Part shown: one piece after another, positions 1-7,972 of the stretch
How the letters are laid out: each line of letters opens with the position of its first letter
Numbering within the stretch: position 1 is the first letter of the stretch
From: a virus
IMG/VR virus record: IMGVR_UViG_3300037189_007467
Location: 1-24,751 of that record
Length of the DNA stretch: 24,751 nucleotides
Direction: 5' to 3' (one strand)
The notes under the pieces: model-generated
The model's database searches: none
Seen by the model: only the letters and a program-made list of their open reading frames with translations
Told to the model about the DNA's origin: nothing
Program-made: the position numbers and the translations under genes

Positions 1-1
1 C

Positions 2-700
2 GTCTGGACCACGCAAGACACCCGATGGCTATCGCCCGACACATGGGCCAAGTGCGGCAAGCCACTCGACGGCGAACTGGAAAAGCGGGAGTGGTATGCG
101 GGCCTCGACTTGGCGAGCACGACCGACCTGTCGGCTTTCGTGATGGTGAGCCAGGCGGCCGACGGCACCTTTGACGTGGTGCCGTTCTTTTGGGTTCCAG
201 AGCAGAACGCTGCCGAGCGGACGCTGCGGGATAAGGTGGACTACCTCGGCTGGATTCGGGATGGTTATGTGCGGGCCACGGACGGGAACTGCACCGACTA
301 CGACGTGATCCGCAGGGACATCAACGAATTAGCCAAGCAATACAACATCCGCCAAATTGGAATTGACCGCTGGAACGCCACGCAACTTGCAACCCAACTG
401 CAAGGCGACGGCATCAACGTCTTAGGCTTTGGGCAAGGGTACGCCAGCATGACGAGCCCTTGCCGCCAACTTGAAACAATGGCGTTGTCGGAGCGAATGC
501 GGCACGCGAACCACCCAGTGCTGAGTTGGATGGCGGCGAACGTCGCGGTGCAAACGGACCACCAAGGCAACATCAAACCAAGCAAAGCAAAAAGCACCGA
601 GCGCATCGACGGCATTGTGGCGCTGGTCATGGCCCTCGGCATCCATGCGACGGCGACCGCACCGGCCCCCGAACAATCATGGGACATGCTGACCTTATGA
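2..700 (+). CDS. terL: Phage terminase large subunit, C-terminal nuclease part (5' end cut by window)
   Basis: The reading frame is open from base 2, so the gene begins upstream. The visible 232 residues are the nuclease half of an HK97/lambda-type large terminase, the motor that packages DNA and cuts the concatemer. The RNase H-like acidic residues are visible: D in GLDLASTTDLSAF (codon 107-109), D in IGIDRW (about 361-366), and D in RIDGIVALVMAL (about 604-639). The last is preceded by the usual lysine-rich KPSKAKSTE stretch. The ATPase domain with the Walker motifs must lie left of the window. The stop codon overlaps the portal start (ATGA, 697-700). Family assignment is firm from the motifs; what cannot be seen is the N-terminus and any small subunit. 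Confidence 0.9.
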   Translation, partial: VWTTQDTRWLSPDTWAKCGKPLDGELEKREWYAGLDLASTTDLSAFVMVSQAADGTFDVVPFFWVPEQNAAERTLRDKVDYLGWIRDGYVRATDGNCTDYDVIRRDINELAKQYNIRQIGIDRWNATQLATQLQGDGINVLGFGQGYASMTSPCRQLETMALSERMRHANHPVLSWMAANVAVQTDHQGNIKPSKAKSTERIDGIVALVMALGIHATATAPAPEQSWDMLTL

Positions 701-1950
701 GCGAAAACGCCGCCGCTGATTTCAAGATGATCGACCTGCGCGGCATTGATTGGGCAGGCGACGGCGGACGCACGCCCAGCGGCATCCGCGTGACGGCCGA
801 CAACAGCATGGCGTGCTCTGCCTATACGGCCTGCATCCGCGTCATATCGGATGCTGTATCTGCCCTGCCGCTCCACGTCTATGAGCGGCTGGCTGACGGT
901 GGCAAGGCCAAAGCCACTACGCACCCCGTGTATCGACTGCTGCACATGCAGCCGAATCCGTGGCAGACGGCGCAGGAATTCCGAGATTGGATGACGGGCC
1001 AATACCTGCACTACGGGGCGTCATACGCTGAGATTCGCCCAGGTGCTCGAGGTGCCGTCTCGGAACTGTGGCCGCTGCACTCCAGCCGGATGGATGCCGA
1101 GCGGTTGGAGGACGGCACGTTGCGATACAAGTACCGCGAGCCATCTGGCCGTCAGACGATCTACAGCCAAGAGCAGATCTTCGCGCTGCGGTTCACGACC
1201 GAGGACGGGATCCGTCCGATCCCGACCTACAAACTCTTTTCCAATGTCATCGGACTTTCGCAGGCTCTTGAGACGCACGCCGCGACGTTCTTTGGGAACA
1301 ATGCTCGCCCTGGCGTTGTGCTGGAGGCCGAGAACCCAATCCCGGCAGAGGCTGCGGAGCGGCTTCGGGAGTCTTGGGAAAGGTTGCATCGCGGCAGCGA
1401 TAGGGCTCATAGAACGGCAGTATTGCCTGCGGGCGTGAAGGCCCACGAACTGAGCAGCAGCAACGAGGCTGCCCAGATGCTGGAGAGCCGATCGTTCGCC
1501 GTGTACGAGTGCTGCCGGATTTTTCGCGTGCCTCCCCACATGGTGCAGCAACTGGACCGCAGCACGTACAGCAACATCGAAGTGCAGGGCACGGAGTTTG
1601 TTCAGCACTGTTTATTGCCTCACCTCAAGCGATGGGAAGCTGCGATCAGCCGCGATCTGATCGTGGATGACGAGACGTACTTTGCAGAGCACAGCGTGAG
1701 CGGCCTGCTGCGTGGCGATCACGCAAGCCGCGCGGCCTACTACATCGCAGCCCTGCAAAACGGCTGGATGAGCGTGAACGAGATCCGCGAACTGGAAAAC
1801 CTGAACCCGATTGGGCCGGAAGGCGACCAGCATTTCGTGCAGCTGAACATGACGACGCTGGACCAAGTTGGCCAGCAACAAGACCAGCAGCTAGCCCCTG
1901 TGGCACCGGCTGCACCCGCAGACACAGGAGCCCCAGCAAATGGAAATTGA
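697..1950 (+). CDS. HK97-family portal protein
   Basis: This 417-residue protein forms the ring at the packaging vertex through which DNA enters and leaves the head. The start at 697 was chosen because ATGA overlaps the terminase stop; the frame is open further upstream, but that part is antisense-like filler. The family pattern is clear: near the N-terminus, MACSAYTACIRVISDAVSALPLHVYER, then a stem/wing region, and a conserved C-terminal stretch around FRVPPHMVQ. The C-terminal tail is rich in Q, A and P (QQQDQQLAPVAPAAPAD), usual for portals. Length is normal for the family (about 400). It is followed with overlap by the protease, the standard portal-protease-capsid order. Confidence 0.93.
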   Translation: MSENAAADFKMIDLRGIDWAGDGGRTPSGIRVTADNSMACSAYTACIRVISDAVSALPLHVYERLADGGKAKATTHPVYRLLHMQPNPWQTAQEFRDWMTGQYLHYGASYAEIRPGARGAVSELWPLHSSRMDAERLEDGTLRYKYREPSGRQTIYSQEQIFALRFTTEDGIRPIPTYKLFSNVIGLSQALETHAATFFGNNARPGVVLEAENPIPAEAAERLRESWERLHRGSDRAHRTAVLPAGVKAHELSSSNEAAQMLESRSFAVYECCRIFRVPPHMVQQLDRSTYSNIEVQGTEFVQHCLLPHLKRWEAAISRDLIVDDETYFAEHSVSGLLRGDHASRAAYYIAALQNGWMSVNEIRELENLNPIGPEGDQHFVQLNMTTLDQVGQQQDQQLAPVAPAAPADTGAPANGN

Positions 1951-2584
1951 ACGCCGTGACTTTGCGTTTGAGGAAGACAACGAACTGATCGTGGAAAGCC
2001 GTGCCGATGGCCGTGCTGCCATCATTGGCTATGCCGCCGTGTACAACCGCATGAGCCTTGACCTAGGCGGATTTAAGGAAGAGATCCTTCCTGGTGCATT
2101 CGACAAAGTGCTGAACCGCCAGCGCGGCAAGCAGGACGTGGTGGCGCTGTTCAACCATGACAGCAACATTGTGCTCGGGCGTTCGTCTTCTGGCACGCTT
2201 GAACTATCCAGCGATGCCAAGGGGCTGCGGTACGTTGTGACGCCACCCGTGAGCCGGGCCGACGTGCTCGAGCTTATCCAGCGGCGCGACGTGCAGGGTT
2301 CGTCATTTGCGTTCACCGTTGGCAAGGATGGCGAAGCATTCACGACAGGCCAGGACGGAAAGGCAGTACGTCAGATCCGCGAAGTGTCTGGCCTTTACGA
2401 TGTGGGTCCGGTCTTGGTGCCAGCGTACCCAGCCACCTCTGCTTCGGTTGCCATGCGTTCCTACGAGGCGTGGCTGGCCCAGCAGGTTCCGGCCGCAGAG
2501 CCCGAGGCAGTGGCTGAGATCGTCAAGCGTTCGCTCGTCCGTGACGCCGCTGCGGCGTGGTCTTTGAGGCTGCGAAATGTCTGA
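1940..2584 (+). CDS. HK97-type prohead maturation protease
   Basis: This 214-residue serine protease of the S78/U35 family is expected to be packaged in the prohead, to remove the capsid delta domain and then digest itself. Diagnostic features are the N-terminal GYAAVYNRMSLDLGGFKEEILPGAF, the catalytic His in FNHD (H73), and the catalytic Ser in GSSFAF (S122). The late block DVGPVLVPAYPATSASV is also typical of the family. The start ATG at 1940 lies inside the end of the portal gene and the stop overlaps the next small ORF, so translation is probably coupled on both sides. Size and motifs are normal; confidence is high. Confidence 0.92.
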   Translation: MEIERRDFAFEEDNELIVESRADGRAAIIGYAAVYNRMSLDLGGFKEEILPGAFDKVLNRQRGKQDVVALFNHDSNIVLGRSSSGTLELSSDAKGLRYVVTPPVSRADVLELIQRRDVQGSSFAFTVGKDGEAFTTGQDGKAVRQIREVSGLYDVGPVLVPAYPATSASVAMRSYEAWLAQQVPAAEPEAVAEIVKRSLVRDAAAAWSLRLRNV

Positions 2585-2747
2585 GCCACGCTGCACGTGC
2601 GGCGAACGTCTGCGGACACGCTCCAGCCGGGCTTGTGGCGAGGAACGACAGCGGTACGTGCGGTGCCCACGATGCGGGGCGCGTGGCGTTGTGTTTGTGA
2701 AAACAACACTTTCCGAAGTGCGGTACTGCAAGAGTCCAGTGCGGTAG
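2577..2747 (+). CDS. Tiny CxC...CxxC zinc-finger protein nested between protease and capsid genes
   Basis: This 56-codon ORF starts at ATG 2577, 8 bases before the protease stop ends, and stops at TAG 2745-2747, 48 bases before the capsid start. The protein begins MSEPRCTCGERLRTRSS and contains C6-x-C8 and C30-P-R-C33, the four ligands expected for one zinc ribbon or knuckle. C20 and C51 are extra. It is basic. The overlap with the protease, the filling of an otherwise empty gap and the Cys spacing argue that it is real. Its role is unknown. Small Com/Ogr-like zinc-finger proteins exist in phages, but I see no sequence match strong enough to claim that family. Confidence 0.6.
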   Translation: MSEPRCTCGERLRTRSSRACGEERQRYVRCPRCGARGVVFVKTTLSEVRYCKSPVR

Positions 2748-2795
2748 CGTCACAGTGAACTCCACGGCAATACCGCCGCAGGAGTCTCACGAAAC

Positions 2796-4106
2796 ATGGA
2801 CAATCTCAAGAAGCTTCAGGACGAGGCGGCTGCCCTCGCCAACCGGATCGACGCCGTTCGTGCGATCGAAGCCGAGGACACGACTGCCCGCGACGTTGAG
2901 CTCATCGACCTCAACAAGCGTGCCGATGAACTCACCGCGAAGATCGACTTCGAAAAGAAGGTCGTTGAGTCGTCCAAGAGCCTGCGATCGGTTGTCGAGC
3001 GTTGCAGCCCGGCCCCCGAGGTGCGTGCCGACGAGCCGAAGACGCGGATTGAGGCTGTGCCGTTCACCGGTAAGCTTCGCGCTTTTTCCTCGCACGAGGA
3101 CGCCTACAAGACCGGCATGTGGCTGAAGGCCAAGGCCGGCGACGTGGACGCGAAGCGGTGGTGCCAGGATCACGGCGTCGAAAGCCGTGCCCAGGGTTCG
3201 ACCGGCTCCACGACCGGATCGGCATTTGTGCCCGACGTCCTTGAGGCGACGGTATTGAGGTTGGTGAACGACTTCTCCGCGTTCGCTGCCAACGCCATGA
3301 ACGTGACCATGCCGAGCGATTACGTCCTTTTTCCAAAACGTACGTCGGGTGCGACGACCTATTGGGTCTCGGAAAATGCCGCCATCACTGCGAGCGATCC
3401 GAACAGCACCCAGGTGGCGCTGACGGCGAAGAAGGCCACGGCAGCTGTCGTGTGCGCGAACGAGTTGCTTAGGGACTCCATCGTGAGCATCGCGGACTGG
3501 CTCGCCGCAGAACTGAGCTTGTCGCTCTCGCAGGCCATTGAAGCGGCTGCGTGGAACGGCAACCCCAGCAACGCCCCGGCCGTTGCCGGACTTGCGACGG
3601 GCTACACGGGCGGCCTCTACGCCGCGTCTGGCGTCACCTATGCGGCGTCCCTTGTGACGGCCGCTGGTGACACGCCCGACGAGGTCACGAAGGCCAACCT
3701 GCTGGCGATGATGGCCACCTGCCCGCAGCATTCGCAGGCGGGTGCCAAGTGGTTCTGCAGTCCCTACTTCTTCGCCACGTGCATGCAGGCGCTTGATCTC
3801 GCCCAGGGCGGATCGGTCGGCATGGCGCAGGGCATGGGCCTGACGTTCCTCGGCAAGCCCGTTGTGCTGACCGACCAGCTGCCCGCTGGCACGGACAGCA
3901 CCGGGAAGATCATGGCGGTCTACGGCGATCTGATGAACTCCTCGATTTACGGTGTCCGTCAGGGGATCGAAATTGCCTCGAGCGATCAGGTGAACTTCCT
4001 GAGCGACCAGAGCGTGATTCGCGCCGTGGCCCGCGTGGCGATCAGCCACCACAGCATCGGTGACGCGACCACCGCCGGCCCGGTCATCGGCCTGGTCGGT
4101 CTGTGA
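2796..4106 (+). CDS. Major capsid protein, HK97 fold, with N-terminal delta domain
   Basis: This 436-residue HK97-type major capsid protein builds the icosahedral shell. Residues 1 to about 75 are charged and heptad-like (LKKLQDEAAALANRIDAV, DLNKRADELTAKIDFEKK). They are the scaffold-like delta domain that the upstream protease should remove. The shell domain follows a linker rich in S, T and G (about residues 130-140), the most likely cleavage neighbourhood. Family landmarks include FVPDVLEATVLRLV, TTYWVSENAAIT, KKATAAVVCANELLRDS and the C-terminal IRAVARVAISHH. The start ATG at 2796 has GGAG at about 2781. A terminator hairpin follows directly, consistent with a highly expressed structural gene. 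Confidence 0.93.
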   Translation: MDNLKKLQDEAAALANRIDAVRAIEAEDTTARDVELIDLNKRADELTAKIDFEKKVVESSKSLRSVVERCSPAPEVRADEPKTRIEAVPFTGKLRAFSSHEDAYKTGMWLKAKAGDVDAKRWCQDHGVESRAQGSTGSTTGSAFVPDVLEATVLRLVNDFSAFAANAMNVTMPSDYVLFPKRTSGATTYWVSENAAITASDPNSTQVALTAKKATAAVVCANELLRDSIVSIADWLAAELSLSLSQAIEAAAWNGNPSNAPAVAGLATGYTGGLYAASGVTYAASLVTAAGDTPDEVTKANLLAMMATCPQHSQAGAKWFCSPYFFATCMQALDLAQGGSVGMAQGMGLTFLGKPVVLTDQLPAGTDSTGKIMAVYGDLMNSSIYGVRQGIEIASSDQVNFLSDQSVIRAVARVAISHHSIGDATTAGPVIGLVGL

Positions 4107-4135
4107 TCCTGACGGCTTGACGAGTGTGCAACTCT

Positions 4136-4176
4136 GAGCGGGCGGCTTCCAAGCGGGGGCCGCCCGCTCTCTTTTC
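4136..4176 (+). terminator. Rho-independent terminator after the capsid gene
   Basis: A perfect 11-bp GC-rich stem (GAGCGGGCGGC at 4136-4146 pairing with 4159-4169) has a 12-base loop and is followed by a T-rich tail (TCTCTTTT). It lies 29 bases after the capsid stop and 12 bases before the next start. Such sites let capsid mRNA be made in excess over the downstream connector genes; partial read-through must occur if no promoter lies in the short gap. Confidence 0.85.
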
Positions 4177-4187
4177 ACGAGGCACGC

Positions 4188-4922
4188 ATGATCGTCCGTG
4201 TTGGTGGCACCGAGGCCGACGTTCGCGTTGAGGCGGTGATGTCTGTGCCACGTCTTGGGTTCATGGACAACTTCTATACGTGGGCGCAGGCGCTCATGCC
4301 GCTCGGCATACGCCCCACAAAAGTGTCCGGTGCATTTTGGGGTCAATGCTTACAAAGGGTCTGCGAGCAGTTCGTGGACAAGTGTGAATACCTGCTCACC
4401 ATCGACTACGACACGTTTTTCACCAAGGCCGACGTGGAGCACCTTTTCGCACTGGCGATGACGTTTCAGTGTGACGCCATCACCGGGCTTCAGACGAAGC
4501 GAGAGGACGGGCGGCCGATGCTCACGCTGAAAGGCACGCTTGACAATCCGCCCGATGACGGGGCCACGAAGCTGCCCATGTCGTGGTTCTCTGAGCCAGT
4601 GCAGGAAGTGGACACGGCACACTTCGGATGCACGGTCATCTCAACGGCTGCCCTACGGAGAACGCCTAAACCGTGGTTTCTCGGCGTGCCAAACGCCGAT
4701 GGCGAGTGGGGCGAAGGACGCACCGACGACGACATTCACTTCTGGCGGCAGTTCCGACAGGGCGGCAACCGTGTCTACGTGTCGCCTCGAGTAGTGCTTG
4801 GGCACGGTGAATACGTCGTGACGTGGCCCGGCAAGGATCTCGGTAAGCCCGTGTTTCAGTACAGCACGGATTTCTGCAACAGCATGAAAAAGCCCGAAAC
4901 TGCATGGAGTGTGCCGGAATGA
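4188..4922 (+). CDS. GT-A-type glycosyltransferase in the head module
   Basis: This 244-residue protein resembles GT2-like glycosyltransferases. YLLTIDYDTFF carries a DxD metal/nucleotide-sugar motif (D73-Y-D75) at the end of a beta strand. After it come CDAITGLQTKREDGRPM, a DDD acidic run (180-182) and a late GH (H206) in the place of the usual C-terminal metal ligand. The N-terminal MSVPRLGFMDNFYTW fits the start of this fold. There is no signal peptide or membrane segment, so it should act in the cytoplasm. Placed between the capsid and the connector, it may glycosylate a virion protein; DNA or host targets are also possible. GAGG at 4179-4182 precedes the start. The sugar and acceptor cannot be told. 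Confidence 0.7.
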   Translation: MIVRVGGTEADVRVEAVMSVPRLGFMDNFYTWAQALMPLGIRPTKVSGAFWGQCLQRVCEQFVDKCEYLLTIDYDTFFTKADVEHLFALAMTFQCDAITGLQTKREDGRPMLTLKGTLDNPPDDGATKLPMSWFSEPVQEVDTAHFGCTVISTAALRRTPKPWFLGVPNADGEWGEGRTDDDIHFWRQFRQGGNRVYVSPRVVLGHGEYVVTWPGKDLGKPVFQYSTDFCNSMKKPETAWSVPE

Positions 4923-5119
4923 AGAAACTGAAATTCACCCGACCGTGGCGTGGCTACCGCACTGGGCAGGTTGTTGATGTTGCTGGCGGGCTTGCCGCAG
5001 AACTGCTTGCGATGCGGGTGGCCGTTGAGGACACGCAGCAGGAACTGATTGAGACGGCGGCCCTTGAGCCCGTGGTGGAAACGGCCGACGCCACGCCAAA
5101 GCGGAGACGAAAGAAGTGA
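4919..5119 (+). CDS. Small head-module protein of unknown function
   Basis: This 66-residue protein begins MKKLKFTRPWRGYRTGQVVDV and has a basic C-terminal tail (PKRRRKK). The ATG at 4919 overlaps the glycosyltransferase stop (ATGA); an in-frame ATG at 4904 is possible but lies deeper in the upstream gene. The middle (GQVVDVAGGLAAELLAMRVAV) follows a pattern seen in many small phage proteins just upstream of connector genes, with a short beta strand then a helix ending in a small-residue/valine turn. I know of no assigned function. The end overlaps the connector start (GTGA), so it belongs to the same translationally coupled set. Confidence 0.7.
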   Translation: MKKLKFTRPWRGYRTGQVVDVAGGLAAELLAMRVAVEDTQQELIETAALEPVVETADATPKRRRKK

Positions 5120-5727
5120 AGTACAGATCGCTCACCCGCCAGACCGCCCCAGCCGTTGAGCCTGTGACGCTCTCCGAGGCGAAGGCCCACTGCCGGATCG
5201 ACACGAACACGGACGACGCCTACGTGGCTGGGCTCATCACGGCTGCCCGCGAGTGGTGCGAGCAGTACCTTGACCGCACGCTGGTTCACACCCAGTGGGT
5301 GATGCGGTTCGATCGCTTCCCGCCAGACGGCACGATGGACATTGAACTGCCACGCCCGCCAATGGCAACTGCAGGCACGGCCACTGCCGTGGCCTTGACG
5401 TTCACCTACGAAAGCGGCACGACGGCCACCTACTCAACAGCCAGTTACCGAGTGGATCGTTCCGGCACGCCGGGCACCGTGAAAACGCTGTACGGACAAA
5501 CGTGGCCGCCGCACTTGCAGGATGACAACGCCATCAGCGTCACGTGGTGGGGAGGCTACGGTTCCAGCGGCACCGACGTGCCGGCTGCGATCCGCCACGC
5601 CATCCTCATGCTTGTTGGCTACTGGTACGAGAACCGCAGTACGGTGCTCATCGGCAGCATTAGCAAGCAATTGGAATTTGCCGTGGAGTCGTTGCTGGAC
5701 TCGCAGAAATGGGGCTCCTACCGATGA
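5116..5727 (+). CDS. Head-tail connector protein (phiE125 gp8-like)
   Basis: This 203-residue protein starts at GTG 5116, overlapping the previous stop (GTGA). The N-terminus PVTLSEAKAHCRIDTNTDDAYVAGLITAAREWCEQYLDRTL is the typical opening of the gp6/gp8-like connector family, a helical bundle that binds under the portal. The C-terminal part (DVPAAIRHAILMLVGYWYENRS) is the second helical block. In the middle is a beta-rich insertion (about residues 75-150), as in the longer phiE125 gp8/TIGR02215 type. It should form the adaptor ring between portal and head-closure protein. The stop overlaps the next start (ATGA). Confidence 0.82.
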   Translation: MKYRSLTRQTAPAVEPVTLSEAKAHCRIDTNTDDAYVAGLITAAREWCEQYLDRTLVHTQWVMRFDRFPPDGTMDIELPRPPMATAGTATAVALTFTYESGTTATYSTASYRVDRSGTPGTVKTLYGQTWPPHLQDDNAISVTWWGGYGSSGTDVPAAIRHAILMLVGYWYENRSTVLIGSISKQLEFAVESLLDSQKWGSYR

Positions 5728-6047
5728 TCGAAGCCGGCAAGCTCCGCGAGCGTGTCACGGTCCAGATCGCAAGCGGCACGACCAATGCCCTTGGCGAGAC
5801 GGTGCTTGCGTGGTCCAACTCGTCGGCCGTGTGGGCCAGCGTGGAAGGCGTTTCGGCACGCGAGTCTCTGGCGGCTGGGCAGCAGGATGTGACCGTGACG
5901 CACAAGGTGCGATTGCGGTATCTGCCTGGGCTCACGCAGTCAATGCGATTTGCGTGGCGAAACAGGACGCTGGAGATCGTCAGCCTGCTCGAGCACGAGA
6001 ACCGCAGCGAGCACGAAGCGATCTGCCAGGAGACGAAGGATGGCTAG
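5724..6047 (+). CDS. Head closure / head-tail joining protein
   Basis: This 107-residue protein opens MIEAGKLRERVTVQ and contains VWASVEGVSARESLAAGQ, VTHKVRLRYLPGL and MRFAWRNRTLEI. These are the strand pattern of the Phage_H_T_join family (SPP1 gp16-like beta barrels). It should seal the head after packaging and receive the tail. The ATG at 5724 overlaps the connector stop; GGGG just upstream serves as a weak ribosome site. Its end overlaps the next gene by 8 bases. Length is normal for the family. Confidence 0.82.
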   Translation: MIEAGKLRERVTVQIASGTTNALGETVLAWSNSSAVWASVEGVSARESLAAGQQDVTVTHKVRLRYLPGLTQSMRFAWRNRTLEIVSLLEHENRSEHEAICQETKDG

Positions 6048-6810
6048 CGTCTTCGCGTCTGGAAACCCGATGATCGTGATGGCTGTAGGCACTGGAAAGA
6101 AAGCCAAGGCGGCTTACTCGCTCCAGGCACTCGATGACGTGGTGGCGGCCCTCAAGACACTGCCGCGTGAAATCGCTTTGAAGCACCAGACGAAAGCGCT
6201 CAAGAAGGCTGCGAAGCCCGGCATTGACGCGCTGCGGTCGCAGGTTTCTTCCATCGGGCAAGTCACCGGAAACCTGCTGGCGAGCGTGTCGCAGGTGGAT
6301 AGGAAATACACCAACAACAAGCAGCAGGTTCCCGTAAGCGTAGTGGTCATCGGCTTTCGTCGCCCGACCAATTCAAACAGCCAGCGAGGTGCCACGCCGG
6401 CCTTCACGGGCGGCACGGTGCTGAAGGGTCCAAACCGCGCCTACCACTCGCACCTGGTGGAGTACGGAACGAAGCCGCGATCCGCTGGCAAGAGCCGCCG
6501 TAAGAGCCGGAAGCGCGTCATTCTTGGCGGACGCATTCGGACGCTGATTGAGCGAGAGAAAGAGCCGGCGATTGGCCGTGGCATCCTGTCGTCGTTCAAG
6601 CCTCGCGGGCCGTTCCACGGTCGCGGTTTATATCCAGCCGACTTCATCGCCACAGGAACCGTGGCAGGCTCTCCGGCCCGGCATCCGCTCAAGAAAGCCT
6701 TTGACCAGTCGCGGTCACAGATGCAGAGCATTCTGAACGTGGGAATGCGGAAGGCGCTCACCGCAGCCGTGCGAGAGACGCAGCGGAAATATGGAGATTT
6801 CGGCACATGA
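6040..6810 (+). CDS. HK97 gp10-like tail completion protein
   Basis: This 256-residue protein is recognised by the helical N-terminal region (LQALDDVVAALKTLPREIALKHQTKALKKAAKPGIDALR) and the late HLVEYGTKPR motif, the hallmark of the HK97 gp10/gp10-like neck family. HPLKKAFD near the end is also typical. The start ATG 6040 has AGGAG at 6028-6032 and overlaps the previous stop by 8 bases. The protein is longer than usual (about 130-170) because of a very basic insert around residues 150-200 (SAGKSRRKSRKRVILGGRIRTL). The insert may bind DNA or RNA; it could also be a structural loop. Confidence 0.78.
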   Translation: MASVFASGNPMIVMAVGTGKKAKAAYSLQALDDVVAALKTLPREIALKHQTKALKKAAKPGIDALRSQVSSIGQVTGNLLASVSQVDRKYTNNKQQVPVSVVVIGFRRPTNSNSQRGATPAFTGGTVLKGPNRAYHSHLVEYGTKPRSAGKSRRKSRKRVILGGRIRTLIEREKEPAIGRGILSSFKPRGPFHGRGLYPADFIATGTVAGSPARHPLKKAFDQSRSQMQSILNVGMRKALTAAVRETQRKYGDFGT

Positions 6811-7235
6811 AATCGCCCGAGGCTGTCCTGCGTTCCGCGCTCGTGGGCAATGCCACATTTTTGGCGTTGGCCGGATCGAAGGTGTTCCCGGTCATCGCCC
6901 CCGAAAAGGACGCGGCCGGCAACAAGGTGGCGCTGCCGTTCGTGACCTGGCGGCGGGTGGCGATCCGTCGGCAGCAGACGCTTGCTGCCCCTATGGGGAT
7001 GCCCGTCACCAGCGTGGAGTTTTCGATTTACGGAGCCACGTACGAGCAGGCCCGCGAGGTGGCTGACGCCATGCGGGCAGTTCTGGATGGGTACGGGGGA
7101 ACCGTGAACAATACGGAAGTGAAGCAAACGTCGCTCGAGCAAGAGTCGGACGACTTTGTGACGCTGGCAGGTGCAGAACTCCCGCCCGCGTATCAGATCA
7201 CCCAACAGTACGACGTTTTCTGGATCGAAAGCTAG
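6807..7235 (+). CDS. Tail terminator-like protein (DUF3168 type)
   Basis: This 142-residue protein overlaps the previous stop with ATGA. The layout follows the DUF3168 family: a helix at the start (SPEAVLRSALVGNATFLALAG), VFPVIAPEKDAAGNKVALPFVTWRR, then FSIYGATYEQAREVADAMRAVLDGYGG and a final strand QQYDVFWI. In phages these proteins cap the tail tube at the head-proximal end. Position directly before the tail tube genes fits. AGGAG for the next gene lies at its stop codon. Confidence 0.78.
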   Translation: MKSPEAVLRSALVGNATFLALAGSKVFPVIAPEKDAAGNKVALPFVTWRRVAIRRQQTLAAPMGMPVTSVEFSIYGATYEQAREVADAMRAVLDGYGGTVNNTEVKQTSLEQESDDFVTLAGAELPPAYQITQQYDVFWIES

Positions 7236-7247
7236 GAGACATAGAGC

Positions 7248-7631
7248 ATGGCCGCCACGCCCCATGATGGTTCCGGTTCGACGTTCGTGTTTGCCGGTGC
7301 GACGTACACCGTCACAAACATCACCTACACGATTGCGGACAACAACGCCACCGATTCCATCGACGTGTCGCACCTCGGCCAGACGGCCGGCTCAACCGTC
7401 CTGACGCTTTCGCGCCCGCTCAAGGGCTCGGCTGGCGACACCGGCAAGGAAGTCACCATCGACTACCTGACCAACGCCGGCGCAACGCCGATTGCTCAGG
7501 GCGCGACTGGCACGCTGACGATCACCGGGGGCATCACGCTTTCCGGCGTGGCCGCCACGTGCAAGTCGTCCACCATCACGCTCGCCACGAACGACGCCAA
7601 CAAGGGCTCGGCATCGTTTCAAGTCGCCTAA
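7248..7631 (+). CDS. Putative tail tube protein 1
   Basis: This 127-residue protein is almost all beta strands, threonines, alanines and glycines (SGSTFVFAGATYTVTNITYT, DSIDVSHLGQTAGSTVLTLSRPL, GTGTLTITGGITLSGVA type segments). That is what a tail tube beta-sandwich looks like. AGGAG at 7234-7238 gives a strong ribosome site for ATG 7248. It sits between the tail terminator and the chaperone pair, exactly where the major tail protein is expected. I recall similar short proteins in planctomycete phage-like sequences. A second, different tube-like protein follows, so which one forms the tube is uncertain. Confidence 0.6.
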   Translation: MAATPHDGSGSTFVFAGATYTVTNITYTIADNNATDSIDVSHLGQTAGSTVLTLSRPLKGSAGDTGKEVTIDYLTNAGATPIAQGATGTLTITGGITLSGVAATCKSSTITLATNDANKGSASFQVA

Positions 7632-7649
7632 TCGCCTGGGAGGTTTCCC

Positions 7650-7964
7650 GTGGCGAATTACAGCGCAGGCATCAGCGTCACGTGGAACGGCACTGCGTTC
7701 CAAGAGATCACGGGCTTGTCGTGGTCGTACGGCGGCGATTCAAAAGGCCGCAGCGTGGCGTGGACCGACTCGCCGGGCACTGTGACCGTCGAGTGCTTTG
7801 GCAGCGCCAACACCTCGACAAGCTTGTGGAACACTCGCGCCCAGGTGGTGATTTCCGGCGGCGGCCAATCCTTGACGGCATACGCAATATGGGACTCACT
7901 GAGCGTCTCGAATGAGTTGAACGGCGTGACCCGTTACAGCGTGACGCTCAAGCTTTCCTATTAG
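7650..7964 (+). CDS. Putative tail tube protein 2
   Basis: This 104-residue beta-rich protein starts at GTG 7650 with GGGAGG at 7638-7643. It opens MANYSAGISVTWNGTAFQEITGLSWSYGG and ends ELNGVTRYSVTLKLSY, a strand pattern typical of small tail tube subunits. It has no obvious identity to the protein just upstream apart from composition. Either this is the main tube and the upstream protein a decoration or tip component, or the reverse. Both are placed before the tail chaperones, so a role in the tail is likely. Confidence 0.6.
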   Translation: MANYSAGISVTWNGTAFQEITGLSWSYGGDSKGRSVAWTDSPGTVTVECFGSANTSTSLWNTRAQVVISGGGQSLTAYAIWDSLSVSNELNGVTRYSVTLKLSY

Positions 7965-7972
7965 GTGAACCC

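Noticed and set aside
2787-4346. 519-codon open frame on the minus strand opposite the capsid gene
   Set aside because: Antisense to a certain capsid gene; composition rich in H, R and G typical of shadow frames in GC-rich DNA; no ribosome site and it spans the terminator.
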